Source: Actinomycetota bacterium (GTDB lineage: Bacteria; Actinomycetota; Coriobacteriia; Anaerosomatales; D1FN1-002). Taken from it: 11,276 bases of DNA. Below the pieces are notes generated by a model, which was given only the letters and a program-made list of their open reading frames with translations, was not told the DNA's origin and ran no database searches. Location of the stretch: assembly GCA_005774595.1 (NCBI GenBank), contig VAUM01000029.1:1-11276 (forward strand). The letters run 5' to 3'. The position numbers and the translations under genes are program-made. Each line of letters opens with the position of its first letter. Positions within the stretch are counted from its first letter, which is position 1. Shown here piece by piece: positions 1-8,577 of this stretch.

Positions 1-684
1 CACACGAGCCGTCGCCAGAGCCCGCATGATCACGAACCCAGCGAGCACGCAGGTGAGCGACGCGCCGACCCATCCGCGTTCGCCAGCCCTCGGCGGTCGC
101 TCGAACGACCCCGCTGCAGCCAGCGGCCACACGAGGGCCAGAAACCCTCCGAGGAAGTCCGGATTCGCCAAGGTCGCGAACGGGCGTCCAGGGCCGAACG
201 GCATCTCCCACGCGAACATGTCGAACCCGCCGGCTTGGACGAGTGCATACCCTGTGACGAGAATCCCGGAGAGCGAGACCAAGCCCGCAAGCATGTAGAG
301 ATCGTCGAAGCGGCGGACGAGCTGGACAGCTGCAAGCGCCAAGGCCACGTAGGCAACGAGCGTAAGCAGCCCCTCTGCGCGCTCCGCACTCCCCACCACC
401 GCTGTGGGCACGTGGATCGACAGCGCTGTCGAGAGCGCCGCCCATGCGCCGAATCCGACGATCGCGATCAGGGGCCGCGACACTCGCAACGACCGCGCCC
501 CCACCGCAGCGAGTCTCAGAGCAAGCATGCCCGTCAAGGCCAGCACCCCAGCCTGCAAGGCGACGGCCTTCGGCAACTCGAAGAAGCTCAGGGAGGATGG
601 CCACACGAGGAGCGGGAGAGCGAACGCGAGCGCTCCCAGAACATGCCGTCCGCTGGGCCAGACACCACGTCTCGTCGGTTCCAC
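1..684 (-). CDS. O-antigen ligase/polymerase family membrane protein, N-terminal part, cut by window edge
   Basis: The minus-strand frame from a GTG at 684 stays open to base 1, giving 228 codons with no stop. The product is very hydrophobic, with about seven membrane segments near residues 15-30, 41-60, 71-90, 106-123, 131-149, 177-193 and 205-223. Two stretches are typical of the O-antigen ligase/Wzy-WaaL superfamily: an E-R-A-E-G-L-L-T motif at about 101-108 ahead of a membrane helix, and R-P-F-A-T-L-A-N-P-D-F-L-G-G at 167-180, which matches the usual R-F/T-x-x-N-P-N-F-L-G pattern. Such proteins join or polymerise lipid-linked sugars on the outer face of the cytoplasmic membrane; the exact substrate cannot be told. 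The start was chosen because a purine-rich AGGGGGA lies just upstream, although the spacing is short (3-5 bases); another GTG is at 699. The C-terminal half and its catalytic loop lie outside the window. Confidence 0.72.
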   Translation of the reverse strand, partial: MEPTRRGVWPSGRHVLGALAFALPLLVWPSSLSFFELPKAVALQAGVLALTGMLALRLAAVGARSLRVSRPLIAIVGFGAWAALSTALSIHVPTAVVGSAERAEGLLTLVAYVALALAAVQLVRRFDDLYMLAGLVSLSGILVTGYALVQAGGFDMFAWEMPFGPGRPFATLANPDFLGGFLALVWPLAAAGSFERPPRAGERGWVGASLTCVLAGFVIMRALATARV

Positions 685-998
685 AGTCCCCCTTGACACA
701 TGCCCGTCACACCAAGACCGTTGCGCCTCGATCCGCACTCTTCCGTCTGACAGTACCACGGCCCTCGGTGGGCCGTATTCCACGAGTAGCGGGGTGGTTC
801 ACGATTCGCGGTTCTCGGAAGCCTCGCAACCGGCCGATCGCGCCGCGTTCCGCTTCCGAGACTGGATGCCGCGTCGGGTCGCGTTCGCCTTGCAACACCG
901 ATGTCGGGAGACGGATCAGGCATCTTGTGACCACCATCGGCTAGGTGCGGTCGCACAGTTCACCGATTCCGCGCCCATGCTTCCCGCGCTGTGCGTGA
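685..998. other. Intergenic stretch without a recognisable gene
   Basis: All six frames were read. Open frames exist but their translations are arginine- and proline-rich and match nothing recognised, as expected for chance frames in high-GC DNA. The stretch holds the upstream region of the leftward membrane-protein gene, including an inverted repeat at 758-776. Its right part may contain decayed IS110 transposase sequence: a short run (M-L-P-A-L-C-V) starting at base 977 resembles the segment expected just before the remnant at 999, but in a frame shifted by one. Confidence 0.5.
750..776 (-). promoter_or_regulatory. Possible extended -10 element with adjoining perfect inverted repeat
   Basis: On the minus strand TGGTACTGT (758-750) fits an extended -10 element (TGn-TAnnnT), about 65 bases before the GTG at 684. 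No good -35 hexamer lies 16-18 bases further upstream. Immediately upstream is a perfect 7-base inverted repeat, ACGGCCC (758-764) and GGGCCGT (770-776), with a 5-base spacer. It sits where an operator would lie, between -10 and -35. It could instead be a bare hairpin; no U-tract follows it on either strand, so a terminator is less likely. Confidence 0.3.
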
Positions 999-1142
999 AG
1001 CCGGGCGTACTACGACCGCAAGCGATTCGAGGGCAAACGGCACAACCAAGCCGTGCTCGCACTCGCCCGGCGCAAGGTCGACGTGCTCTGGGCGATGCTT
1101 CGCGACAACGCTCACTACGAGTCCCCCGTCAGAGCCGCCTGA
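999..1142 (+). pseudogene. IS110-family transposase, C-terminal remnant
   Basis: The 47 codons ending at TGA 1140-1142 read S-R-A-Y-Y-D-R-K-R, then E-G-K-R-H-N-Q-A at about residues 11-18, then A-L-A-R-R-K-V-D-V-L-W-A-M-L-R-D at about 21-36. This is the conserved C-terminal end of IS110-family (DEDD) transposases, which act with a bridge RNA in the site-specific recombination of these elements. A full transposase has about 330-420 residues, so only about one eighth is left, and an in-frame TGA at 996-998 directly precedes the fragment. The catalytic RuvC-like DEDD domain and the key serine of the Tnp domain are gone, so it cannot be active. It lies between the atp terminator and the leftward membrane-protein gene and points away from both. 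Confidence 0.78.
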
Positions 1143-1172
1143 TCAGCCCTTGCCAAACGCATAGGGATGCCC
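1143..1172 (+). mobile_element. Probable right-end flank of the IS110-type element
   Basis: Straight after the transposase stop comes CTTGCCAAACGCATAGGGA followed by a run of six C. From memory this resembles the short conserved stretch (TTGACAAA...CATAGAG/GG-x-x-x-CCCC) that often follows transposase stop codons at the right end of IS110-family elements. These elements usually lack clear inverted repeats and target duplications, so the exact edge cannot be fixed. No left end was found. Confidence 0.33.
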
Positions 1173-1238
1173 CCCGACACGGGATGTCAACGCGGGTGAC
1201 GGATGCGGGCCAGCGCGCCGCTACCCCGCCAACGCGAA

Positions 1239-1268
1239 GCGGCCGCCCCGACTTCTCGGGACGGCCGC
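1239..1268 (-). terminator. Terminator hairpin downstream of atpC
   Basis: The arms GCGGCCG (1239-1245) and CCCGA (1247-1251) pair with TCGGG (1256-1260) and CGGCCGC (1262-1268) around a 4-base loop. The odd pair 1246/1261 is C-A on plus-strand RNA but G-U on minus-strand RNA, so only the minus transcript forms an unbroken 13-bp stem. This ties the hairpin to the atp operon, whose last stop codon lies about 30 bases upstream. The following minus-strand bases start with TT but there is no real U-tract, so it is a GC-rich, U-poor terminator. Confidence 0.7.
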
Positions 1269-1298
1269 GTCTCGCATCACGCTCGCGAGCGCTGCGCG

Positions 1299-1715
1299 CT
1301 ACCGCTTGCGCCCGCCCACCGCGATCTGCGCCTCGCACCACTTGAGCTCGCGCTCGACCTCGGTGCGCAGCGCCTCGTCGTCCATCGCGACCTCGGACAT
1401 CCGCGCCTGCGCGTGCTCCATCGACTGGCGCACGCGCTCGATGTCGATCTGCGAAGACGCGACAGCCGCGTCGGCGAGCAGGATGACCTTGTCCTCGTGG
1501 ACCTGGACGTAGCCGCCCGCCACCGCGAACCACTCGGTCTGCTCGCCGCCGAACTTCACGCGGACCTCGCCGGCGCGAAGCGCGCTGACGAGCGGCGCGT
1601 GCAGCGGCAGGATGCCGATCTCGCCGTCGATGGTCGGGGCGATGACCATGTCCACCTCGTTGGTGTACACGATGCGCTCGGGCGTGATGATCTCGCACAT
1701 GAGTGTGCGTGCCAT
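1299..1715 (-). CDS. atpC: F1Fo ATP synthase subunit epsilon
   Basis: Epsilon sits at the foot of the F1 central stalk, links gamma to the c-ring and can inhibit ATP hydrolysis. The 138-residue product is of usual size. The N-terminal beta-sandwich shows I-T-P-E-R-I-V-Y, then D-G-E-I-G-I-L-P-L-H-A-P-L at about 31-43, the family hallmark. The C-terminal half (about 85-130) is charged and helical, matching the two-helix regulatory domain, so that domain is present. The ATG at 1715 was preferred over the GTG at 1721 because GGGAG lies 8 bases before the ATG but only 2 before the GTG. It begins 12 bases after the atpD stop and is the last gene of the operon, followed by the hairpin at 1239-1268. 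Confidence 0.96.
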   Translation of the reverse strand: MARTLMCEIITPERIVYTNEVDMVIAPTIDGEIGILPLHAPLVSALRAGEVRVKFGGEQTEWFAVAGGYVQVHEDKVILLADAAVASSQIDIERVRQSMEHAQARMSEVAMDDEALRTEVERELKWCEAQIAVGGRKR

Positions 1716-1727
1716 ACCCACAGCTCC

Positions 1728-3134
<1,407 letters not shown>

Positions 3135-3146
3135 CGGCATTCCTCT

Positions 3147-4040
3147 TTACTCGTCTTCCAGGGCGGCGGCGCCGCCGACGATCTCAGCGATCTCGGTGGT
3201 GATGGCGGCCTGGCGCGCGCGGTTGTAGCTGCGCGACAGGGTGGTGATCATCTCGCCGGCGTTGTCGGTCGCCGACTTCATGGCGGTGCGGCGCGCGCCC
3301 TGCTCGGACGCGGCCGACTCCATGAGCGAGCGGTAGATGAGCGTCTCGACGTAGGTCGGCAGCAGCAGCTGAAGCACGCTCTCGGCGTCCGGCTCGAAGA
3401 GGTACTCGGCCGTGACGTGGGCCGCCTCGACGTCCTCGGCCGCCTCGTCGAGCGCGGCCTGACGGATGGGGAGCAGCTGGTGCAGCTCCGGCTTCTGCTC
3501 GGCCACGTTCTTGAAGCGGTTGAACGCGATGACCACCCGGTCGAGCTCCTCGGCGCCGTACGCGCCGATCAGGTGCGCCGCGATGCTCTTGGCGTCCATG
3601 AAGGTGGGCTTGTCGGAGATGTCGCGATACGACGCGAGCGGCTCGACGCCGCGGTAGCGGAAGTACCCGACCGCCTTCTTGCCGACCGTGATGATGTCGA
3701 CCTCGACGCCTTCGGCGCGCTGCTCGCGCACGAACGCCTCGGTCATGCGCAGGATGTTCGCGTTGAACGCCCCGCACAGGCCGCGGTCGCTCGTGACGCA
3801 GATGATGACGGCGCGCTTCACGGAGTCGTGCTCCTGGAGCAGCGGGTGCTCGGCGCCTTTGGCGAACCGGGCGACGTTGCCGAGCACCTCCATCATCGAC
3901 AGCGCGTACGGACGCGCGGACTCGATGCGCTCCTGCGCCTTCTTGATCTTGGCGGTCGCGACCATCTCCATGGTGCGCGTGATCTGGCGCGTGGACTCCA
4001 CGCTGTCGATCCGCTTCTTGATGTCGCGAAGGTTCGGCAT
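3147..4040 (-). CDS. atpG: F1Fo ATP synthase subunit gamma
   Basis: Gamma is the rotating central shaft inside the alpha3-beta3 ring. The 297-residue protein has the N-terminal helix with I-K-K-R-I-D-S-V at 7-14 and T-M-E-M-V-A-T-A-K at about 23-31. The Rossmann-like core contains T-S-D-R-G-L-C-G at 83-90. The long C-terminal helix carries the conserved A-M-K-S-A-T-D-N-A run and Y-N-R-A-R-Q-A-A-I-T. No inserted regulatory loop of the chloroplast type is seen. The ATG start has GGAGG 11 bases upstream, and the gene begins 17 bases after the atpA stop. It is the only atp gene here with a TAA stop. Confidence 0.97.
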   Translation of the reverse strand: MPNLRDIKKRIDSVESTRQITRTMEMVATAKIKKAQERIESARPYALSMMEVLGNVARFAKGAEHPLLQEHDSVKRAVIICVTSDRGLCGAFNANILRMTEAFVREQRAEGVEVDIITVGKKAVGYFRYRGVEPLASYRDISDKPTFMDAKSIAAHLIGAYGAEELDRVVIAFNRFKNVAEQKPELHQLLPIRQAALDEAAEDVEAAHVTAEYLFEPDAESVLQLLLPTYVETLIYRSLMESAASEQGARRTAMKSATDNAGEMITTLSRSYNRARQAAITTEIAEIVGGAAALEDE

Positions 4041-4057
4041 GTGTGTCGCTTCCTCCG

Positions 4058-5620
<1,563 letters not shown>

Positions 5621-6175
5621 CTAGCCCTCACCTCCCTGGGGGGTGCTCGAAAGGACGGCGCGCATCGCGTTCACCTGAGACGACAGGGTCCCGTCGAGCA
5701 CGCGGCCCGCGACCTTGATACGGATTCCGCCCAGCACCGCCGCGTCGACGCGCTCGCGCAGCGCGACGGGCCGGCCCAGCGAGGCGGACAGCTTGCCGGT
5801 CACGCTGGACCGGAGCGCCTCGTCGAGCGGGACGGCGGTCGTGACCTCGGCCACGACGATGCCCCGCTCCTTCTCTGCGATCTCGCGGTAGGCGGCCGCG
5901 ACGGCGTCGATCGACGCCGCCTCGCCGCGCTCGGCGAGCAGCCCCGCGACGGCGACCGCCTCCGGCGACTGGGCGGTGAAGACGTCGCGCACGATGGCGC
6001 GCTTCTTCTCGCCCGGCACCGCAGGGTCGGCCAGCGCGTCGCGCAGGGCGACGTTGCCGCGGATGGCCTCGACGATGGCGGCCAGCGACTCGTCGGCCGC
6101 GTCCACCGAGTCCGTCAGGGCGGCGAGATCGTAGAGGGCCCGTGCGTAGGCCCCTGTCGTCTCGCTAGTTGTCAT
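5621..6175 (-). CDS. atpH: F1Fo ATP synthase subunit delta
   Basis: Delta (OSCP homologue) ties the peripheral b-stalk to the top of F1. The 184-residue product is of normal length. It shows the N-terminal helical bundle start G-A-Y-A-R-A-L-Y-D-L-A at 8-18, and near the C-terminus the usual G-G-I-R-I-K-V-A-G-R-V-L-D-G-T run, followed by L-S-S-Q. It is a separate gene, not fused to the b subunit as in mycobacteria. Its ATG overlaps the last 11 bases of atpF, and its TAG is followed at once by the atpA GTG. The nearest purine-rich run, GGAGG, lies about 11 bases upstream within atpF. Confidence 0.95.
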   Translation of the reverse strand: MTTSETTGAYARALYDLAALTDSVDAADESLAAIVEAIRGNVALRDALADPAVPGEKKRAIVRDVFTAQSPEAVAVAGLLAERGEAASIDAVAAAYREIAEKERGIVVAEVTTAVPLDEALRSSVTGKLSASLGRPVALRERVDAAVLGGIRIKVAGRVLDGTLSSQVNAMRAVLSSTPQGGEG

Positions 6176-6755
6176 TCAGACCGCCCGCCTCCGCGACGAA
6201 GCGCTCGATCAGCTTGGCGTGCGCCTTCGCGTCGAGCGTCTCGCCGATGAGCTTGGACGCGACCGCGGTCGAGAGCTCGGCGACCTGCGCCTGCAGCTCG
6301 GCGGCGGCGGCGGCACGCTCGGCGGCCATGGTCTCGTGCGCCTTCGCGACGACGGCCTCGGCGTCGGACTTGGCCTTCGCCTCGATGTCGTCGGCCATGG
6401 CGCGCGCGGCGGTCTTGGCCTGGTCGATGACCTTCGCGGCCTCGCCGCGGGCCTCGGCCATCTGCTTCTTGTAGTCCTCGAGCAGCCGCTCGGCCTCGAC
6501 CTTGGTCTCCTCGGCCTTCTCGAGCGACTCCTTGATGGTGGCGGCCCGCTTGTCGAGCATCCCGATGATGGCCGGGACGGCGAACTTCCACAGCAGGAAG
6601 AACAGGATCAGGAACGCCACCCAGGTCGGCCAGATGTCGGCCGGGTTCGGGTAGACGGCCCCGAGCATCTTCTGCAGGCCGGAAACGGCCGGCTCAGCGC
6701 CCTCGGCCGCCGCCGCGGCGGCTTCGGACGCGTATGCGACTCCGATGAACGACAC
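6165..6755 (-). CDS. atpF: F1Fo ATP synthase subunit b
   Basis: Subunit b is the membrane-anchored peripheral stalk. The 196-residue product has one membrane helix at about 44-66 (W-V-A-F-L-I-L-F-F-L-L-W) and then a long charged, alanine-rich coiled-coil helix to near the C-terminus. A motif like I-x-x-x-L-D-K-R follows the helix, as in the family. The N-terminus has an alanine- and glutamate-rich segment of about 40 residues before the membrane helix, longer than the few residues found in E. coli. The GTG start is supported by GGAGG 8 bases upstream; no closer in-frame start fits as well. It starts 31 bases after atpE and overlaps atpH by 11 bases. Confidence 0.95.
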   Translation of the reverse strand: MSFIGVAYASEAAAAAAEGAEPAVSGLQKMLGAVYPNPADIWPTWVAFLILFFLLWKFAVPAIIGMLDKRAATIKESLEKAEETKVEAERLLEDYKKQMAEARGEAAKVIDQAKTAARAMADDIEAKAKSDAEAVVAKAHETMAAERAAAAAELQAQVAELSTAVASKLIGETLDAKAHAKLIERFVAEAGGLNDN

Positions 6756-6786
6756 TTCGCGTACCTCCGTCCTTCGGTTGTCGGGC

Positions 6787-7011
6787 CTACAGCAGGAAGG
6801 TCAGGACGAAGCCGAGCAGCGCGAGCGCCTCGGTGAACGCCACGCCGATGAACATGGTGGTCTGCAGGCGGCCGGCCATCTCAGGCTGGCGGGCCATGGC
6901 CTCGACGGCCTTGCCGGCGACAACGCCGATGCCGATGCCGGGGCCGATGGCCGCGAGGCCGTACGCGAGACCCTTGCCGATGGCGACGAGACCGGGGACG
7001 AGAGCTTCCAC
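6787..7011 (-). CDS. atpE: F1Fo ATP synthase subunit c
   Basis: Subunit c forms the rotor ring that carries ions across the membrane. The frame is open upstream to 7107, but the GTG at 7011 is the real start: GGAGGA lies about 7 bases before it and the product then has the usual 74 residues. Two membrane hairpin helices are joined by the polar loop A-R-Q-P-E at 40-44. Helix 1 has the glycine repeat G-P-G-I-G-I-G at 23-29. The ion-binding carboxylate is Glu61 in A-F-T-E-A-L. The residues matching the Na+ ligands of Ilyobacter-type rings (a Gln in helix 1 and a Ser after the Glu) are Ile28 and Ala62, so proton coupling is predicted. A 137-base gap separates it from atpB. Confidence 0.97.
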   Translation of the reverse strand: MEALVPGLVAIGKGLAYGLAAIGPGIGIGVVAGKAVEAMARQPEMAGRLQTTMFIGVAFTEALALLGFVLTFLL

Positions 7012-7085
7012 TACGTGTTCCTCCTTCTTGTTCGGCGGGCGGCTTCGCGCCCTCCGATTTCCGACTGATGATTCTGTCAACCTCA

Positions 7086-7103
7086 CCGGCCCGCGGGGGC
7101 CGG
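7086..7103 (-). promoter_or_regulatory. Hairpin in the atpB-atpE intergenic region
   Basis: CCGGCCC (7086-7092) and GGGCCGG (7097-7103) form a perfect 7-bp GC stem with a 4-base loop, placed between the atpB stop and the atpE start. This 137-base gap is by far the longest inside the operon. No U-tract follows, so full termination is unlikely. It could be a transcript-processing or stabilising element that helps supply the excess of subunit c needed for the ring; that role is inferred. A TTGACA hexamer lies just downstream (7080-7075) but no matching -10 was found. Confidence 0.45.
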
Positions 7104-7148
7104 ACACCTACCGTGCGAAGACGCCGCCGCGAAGGCCGGCGCCACGTG

Positions 7149-8033
7149 CTAGTGCTCGGAGGCGTGCACCGAGCTCTGGATGTAGACCGCGGTCAGGATC
7201 GTGAACACGTACGCCTGGATGAAGGCGACGAACACCTCGAAGGCGTACATGATGATCAGGAAGACCATGGCCAGCAGGCCGATGCCCGCGCCGCCGACCG
7301 AGAACGACTGCTCCGCCTGCATCTTGATGATGGGCACGAACAGCCACACGAACGACCCGAACACGCCGAGGATGACGTGGCCGGCGTACATGTTGGCGAA
7401 GAGTCGGACCGACTGCGTGAGCGGCCTGACCAGGAACGTCGAGATGAACTCGAGCAGGAAGATGAACCCGCCGAGGCCGATGCGCGCCGCCAGCGGCATC
7501 TTGCGAACGCCCTCGGGGATCAGGCTCTTCATGTAGCCGAACGCGCCGTTCTTCTTGAAGCCCACGAACACGAAGACGACCCAGACCACGAGCGCCAGCG
7601 CGACGGTGCCGCCGATGCTGCCGGCGAACGACTTGGCGCCGGGGATGAGGCCGTACATGTTCGAGATGAGGATCATGAAGAAGATGGTGCACAGGAAGGC
7701 CACGTACTTGGGGCCGTCCTTCGGGCCGATGACGTCGACGGCCATGTCGCGCACGAACTCGACGCCGGCCTCGAGCATTCCAGTCAGTCGGCCGGTGGGC
7801 GCCAGGTCGGTCGCCTTGCCGGACGCCTCGGCCGCGGCGATGCGCTGCCGCTGCTTCGTCGCCACCAGGGTGAAGAACAGGATGGTCGTCACAAGCGCGA
7901 TGAGGCCCCAGAACGTGTAGTTCGTGAGCGTCAGCGGGCTCGTCACGGTGCCGTGCAGGTCGTTGAAGGGCAGCACGGACAACTCGTGGACGAGTTCCTC
8001 GATCCTCATCGGCAGCAGATCCATGGGATTCAC
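7149..8033 (-). CDS. atpB: F1Fo ATP synthase subunit a
   Basis: Subunit a holds the two half-channels beside the c-ring. The 294-residue protein has membrane segments near 39-58, 111-130, 141-160, 187-202, 216-236 and 251-285. The essential arginine is Arg210 in S-V-R-L-F-A-N-M. His219 follows, and Glu266 and Gln273 lie in the last helical region (A-F-E-V-F-V-A-F-I-Q-A-Y). Compared with E. coli, the Glu219/His245 pair is reversed here to His/Glu, as in many other bacteria and mitochondria. The GTG at 8033 is used because AGG and GGAGG lie 7 and 11 bases upstream; an ATG at 8024 is possible. The Shine-Dalgarno begins right after the atpI stop, 16 bases before the start. Confidence 0.96.
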   Translation of the reverse strand: MNPMDLLPMRIEELVHELSVLPFNDLHGTVTSPLTLTNYTFWGLIALVTTILFFTLVATKQRQRIAAAEASGKATDLAPTGRLTGMLEAGVEFVRDMAVDVIGPKDGPKYVAFLCTIFFMILISNMYGLIPGAKSFAGSIGGTVALALVVWVVFVFVGFKKNGAFGYMKSLIPEGVRKMPLAARIGLGGFIFLLEFISTFLVRPLTQSVRLFANMYAGHVILGVFGSFVWLFVPIIKMQAEQSFSVGGAGIGLLAMVFLIIMYAFEVFVAFIQAYVFTILTAVYIQSSVHASEH

Positions 8034-8049
8034 GCGGCTACCTACCTCC

Positions 8050-8313
8050 TCACCTAGGTGCCCGGGTCGGCCGGGCGTACCTGTGCAGGCCGGCGTACCG
8101 GACCAGTTCGACCGTGTAGAGCGCCAGGAAGGTCAGCGCGAAGGAGATCCCGAACGGCTTGATGCCGGCCGGAGCGATGCGGCTGTACGCCCACAGCAGG
8201 AGCACGGCGGCCGCGAGCCGCCCGAACAGCGCGAGCGCGACGAGCGCCATGCCGCGCTCGGGGAAGTCGGGCGTGGCGAGCGAGAAGCTGCCGCGCGACA
8301 GCGCGAGCAGCAC
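8050..8313 (-). CDS. atpI: ATP synthase subunit I-like protein, start uncertain
   Basis: This small membrane protein directly precedes atpB, the usual place of AtpI, which helps assemble the c-ring and may carry magnesium. From the GTG at 8313 it has 87 residues, with membrane segments at about 22-42 and 53-73 and a basic C-terminus. The frame is open to a TAG at 8461-8463. The upstream codons include a third hydrophobic segment (L-L-A-V-I-V-G-V-A) that the GTG start would cut in half. No ATG, GTG or TTG occurs in frame between 8314 and 8460. A CTG at 8397 with AGGGGG 8 bases upstream would give a protein of about 115 residues, nearer to the family's usual 110-130. The assignment rests on position and hydrophobicity more than on motifs. 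Confidence 0.68.
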   Translation of the reverse strand: MLLALSRGSFSLATPDFPERGMALVALALFGRLAAAVLLLWAYSRIAPAGIKPFGISFALTFLALYTVELVRYAGLHRYARPTRAPR

Positions 8314-8520
8314 GGTGCCGCAGGCGACACCGACGATGACGGCGAGAAGCGGGTCGGATAGACCCGCGGACAGACCCTCGAAGAACCCTACGCCCAGCGC
8401 TCCAACCCCCTGCGAGACGTACCGCTTGCGTGTGCGGGCCCCGGGCGAGAGCGTGCGTGACTACGGCGACGGGCGTCCGCCAAGAGACGGCGGGCGCCGG
8501 GTGCGATGGACGCAACACGA

Positions 8521-8534
8521 AGGCCGGGGGGCCT
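8521..8534 (-). promoter_or_regulatory. Small hairpin at the 5' end of the atp leader
   Basis: AGGCC and GGCCT pair around a 4-base loop, starting about 7 bases after the predicted transcription start of the atp operon. The leader from the promoter to the GTG of atpI is about 230 bases, or about 145 bases if the CTG start is used. The hairpin could stabilise the 5' end; no further role can be read from the sequence. Confidence 0.3.
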
Positions 8535-8547
8535 CAAAGCCGTGCGA

Positions 8548-8576
8548 ATCGTACCCGACTTGTCGGGGGGCGACAA
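8548..8576 (-). promoter_or_regulatory. Sigma-70-type promoter of the atp operon
   Basis: On the minus strand TTGTCG (8576-8571) and TACGAT (8553-8548) are separated by exactly 17 bases, a good match to housekeeping -35 and -10 hexamers. Transcription would start near 8541 and run into atpI. It is the best promoter-like pair in the window and lies upstream of the first atp gene. Overlapping inverted repeats cover the -35 and the spacer (see the entry at 8555-8577). Confidence 0.65.
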
Positions 8577-8577
8577 G
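8555..8577. promoter_or_regulatory. Overlapping inverted repeats in the atp promoter, possible operator
   Basis: CTTGTCG (8559-8565) and CGACAAG (8571-8577) form a perfect 7-base inverted repeat separated by five G. A second dyad, CCGAC and GTCGG (8555-8559 and 8562-8566) around TT, shares the middle arm. Together they cover the -35 hexamer and most of the spacer, the normal place for a repressor to bind. No known regulator motif was recognised. Confidence 0.4.

Noticed and set aside
404..1345. Plus-strand open frame of 313 codons crossing the left intergenic region
   Set aside because: It runs antisense to the membrane protein, out of frame through the IS110 remnant and into the atpC end; the translation is low-complexity Arg/Pro/Ala.
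7052..7080. Internal promoter with TTGACA before atpE
   Set aside because: The -35 hexamer is perfect, but no -10-like sequence lies 15-19 bases downstream.
7012..7107. Longer 106-residue form of AtpE
   Set aside because: The extra 32 residues are polar and unlike any c subunit, and the Shine-Dalgarno at about 7018-7024 falls inside them, supporting the GTG at 7011.
8054..8518. Minus-strand frame of 154 codons overlapping atpI
   Set aside because: It is Arg/Ala-rich with no hydrophobic segments, while the neighbouring frame gives the AtpI-like membrane helices.
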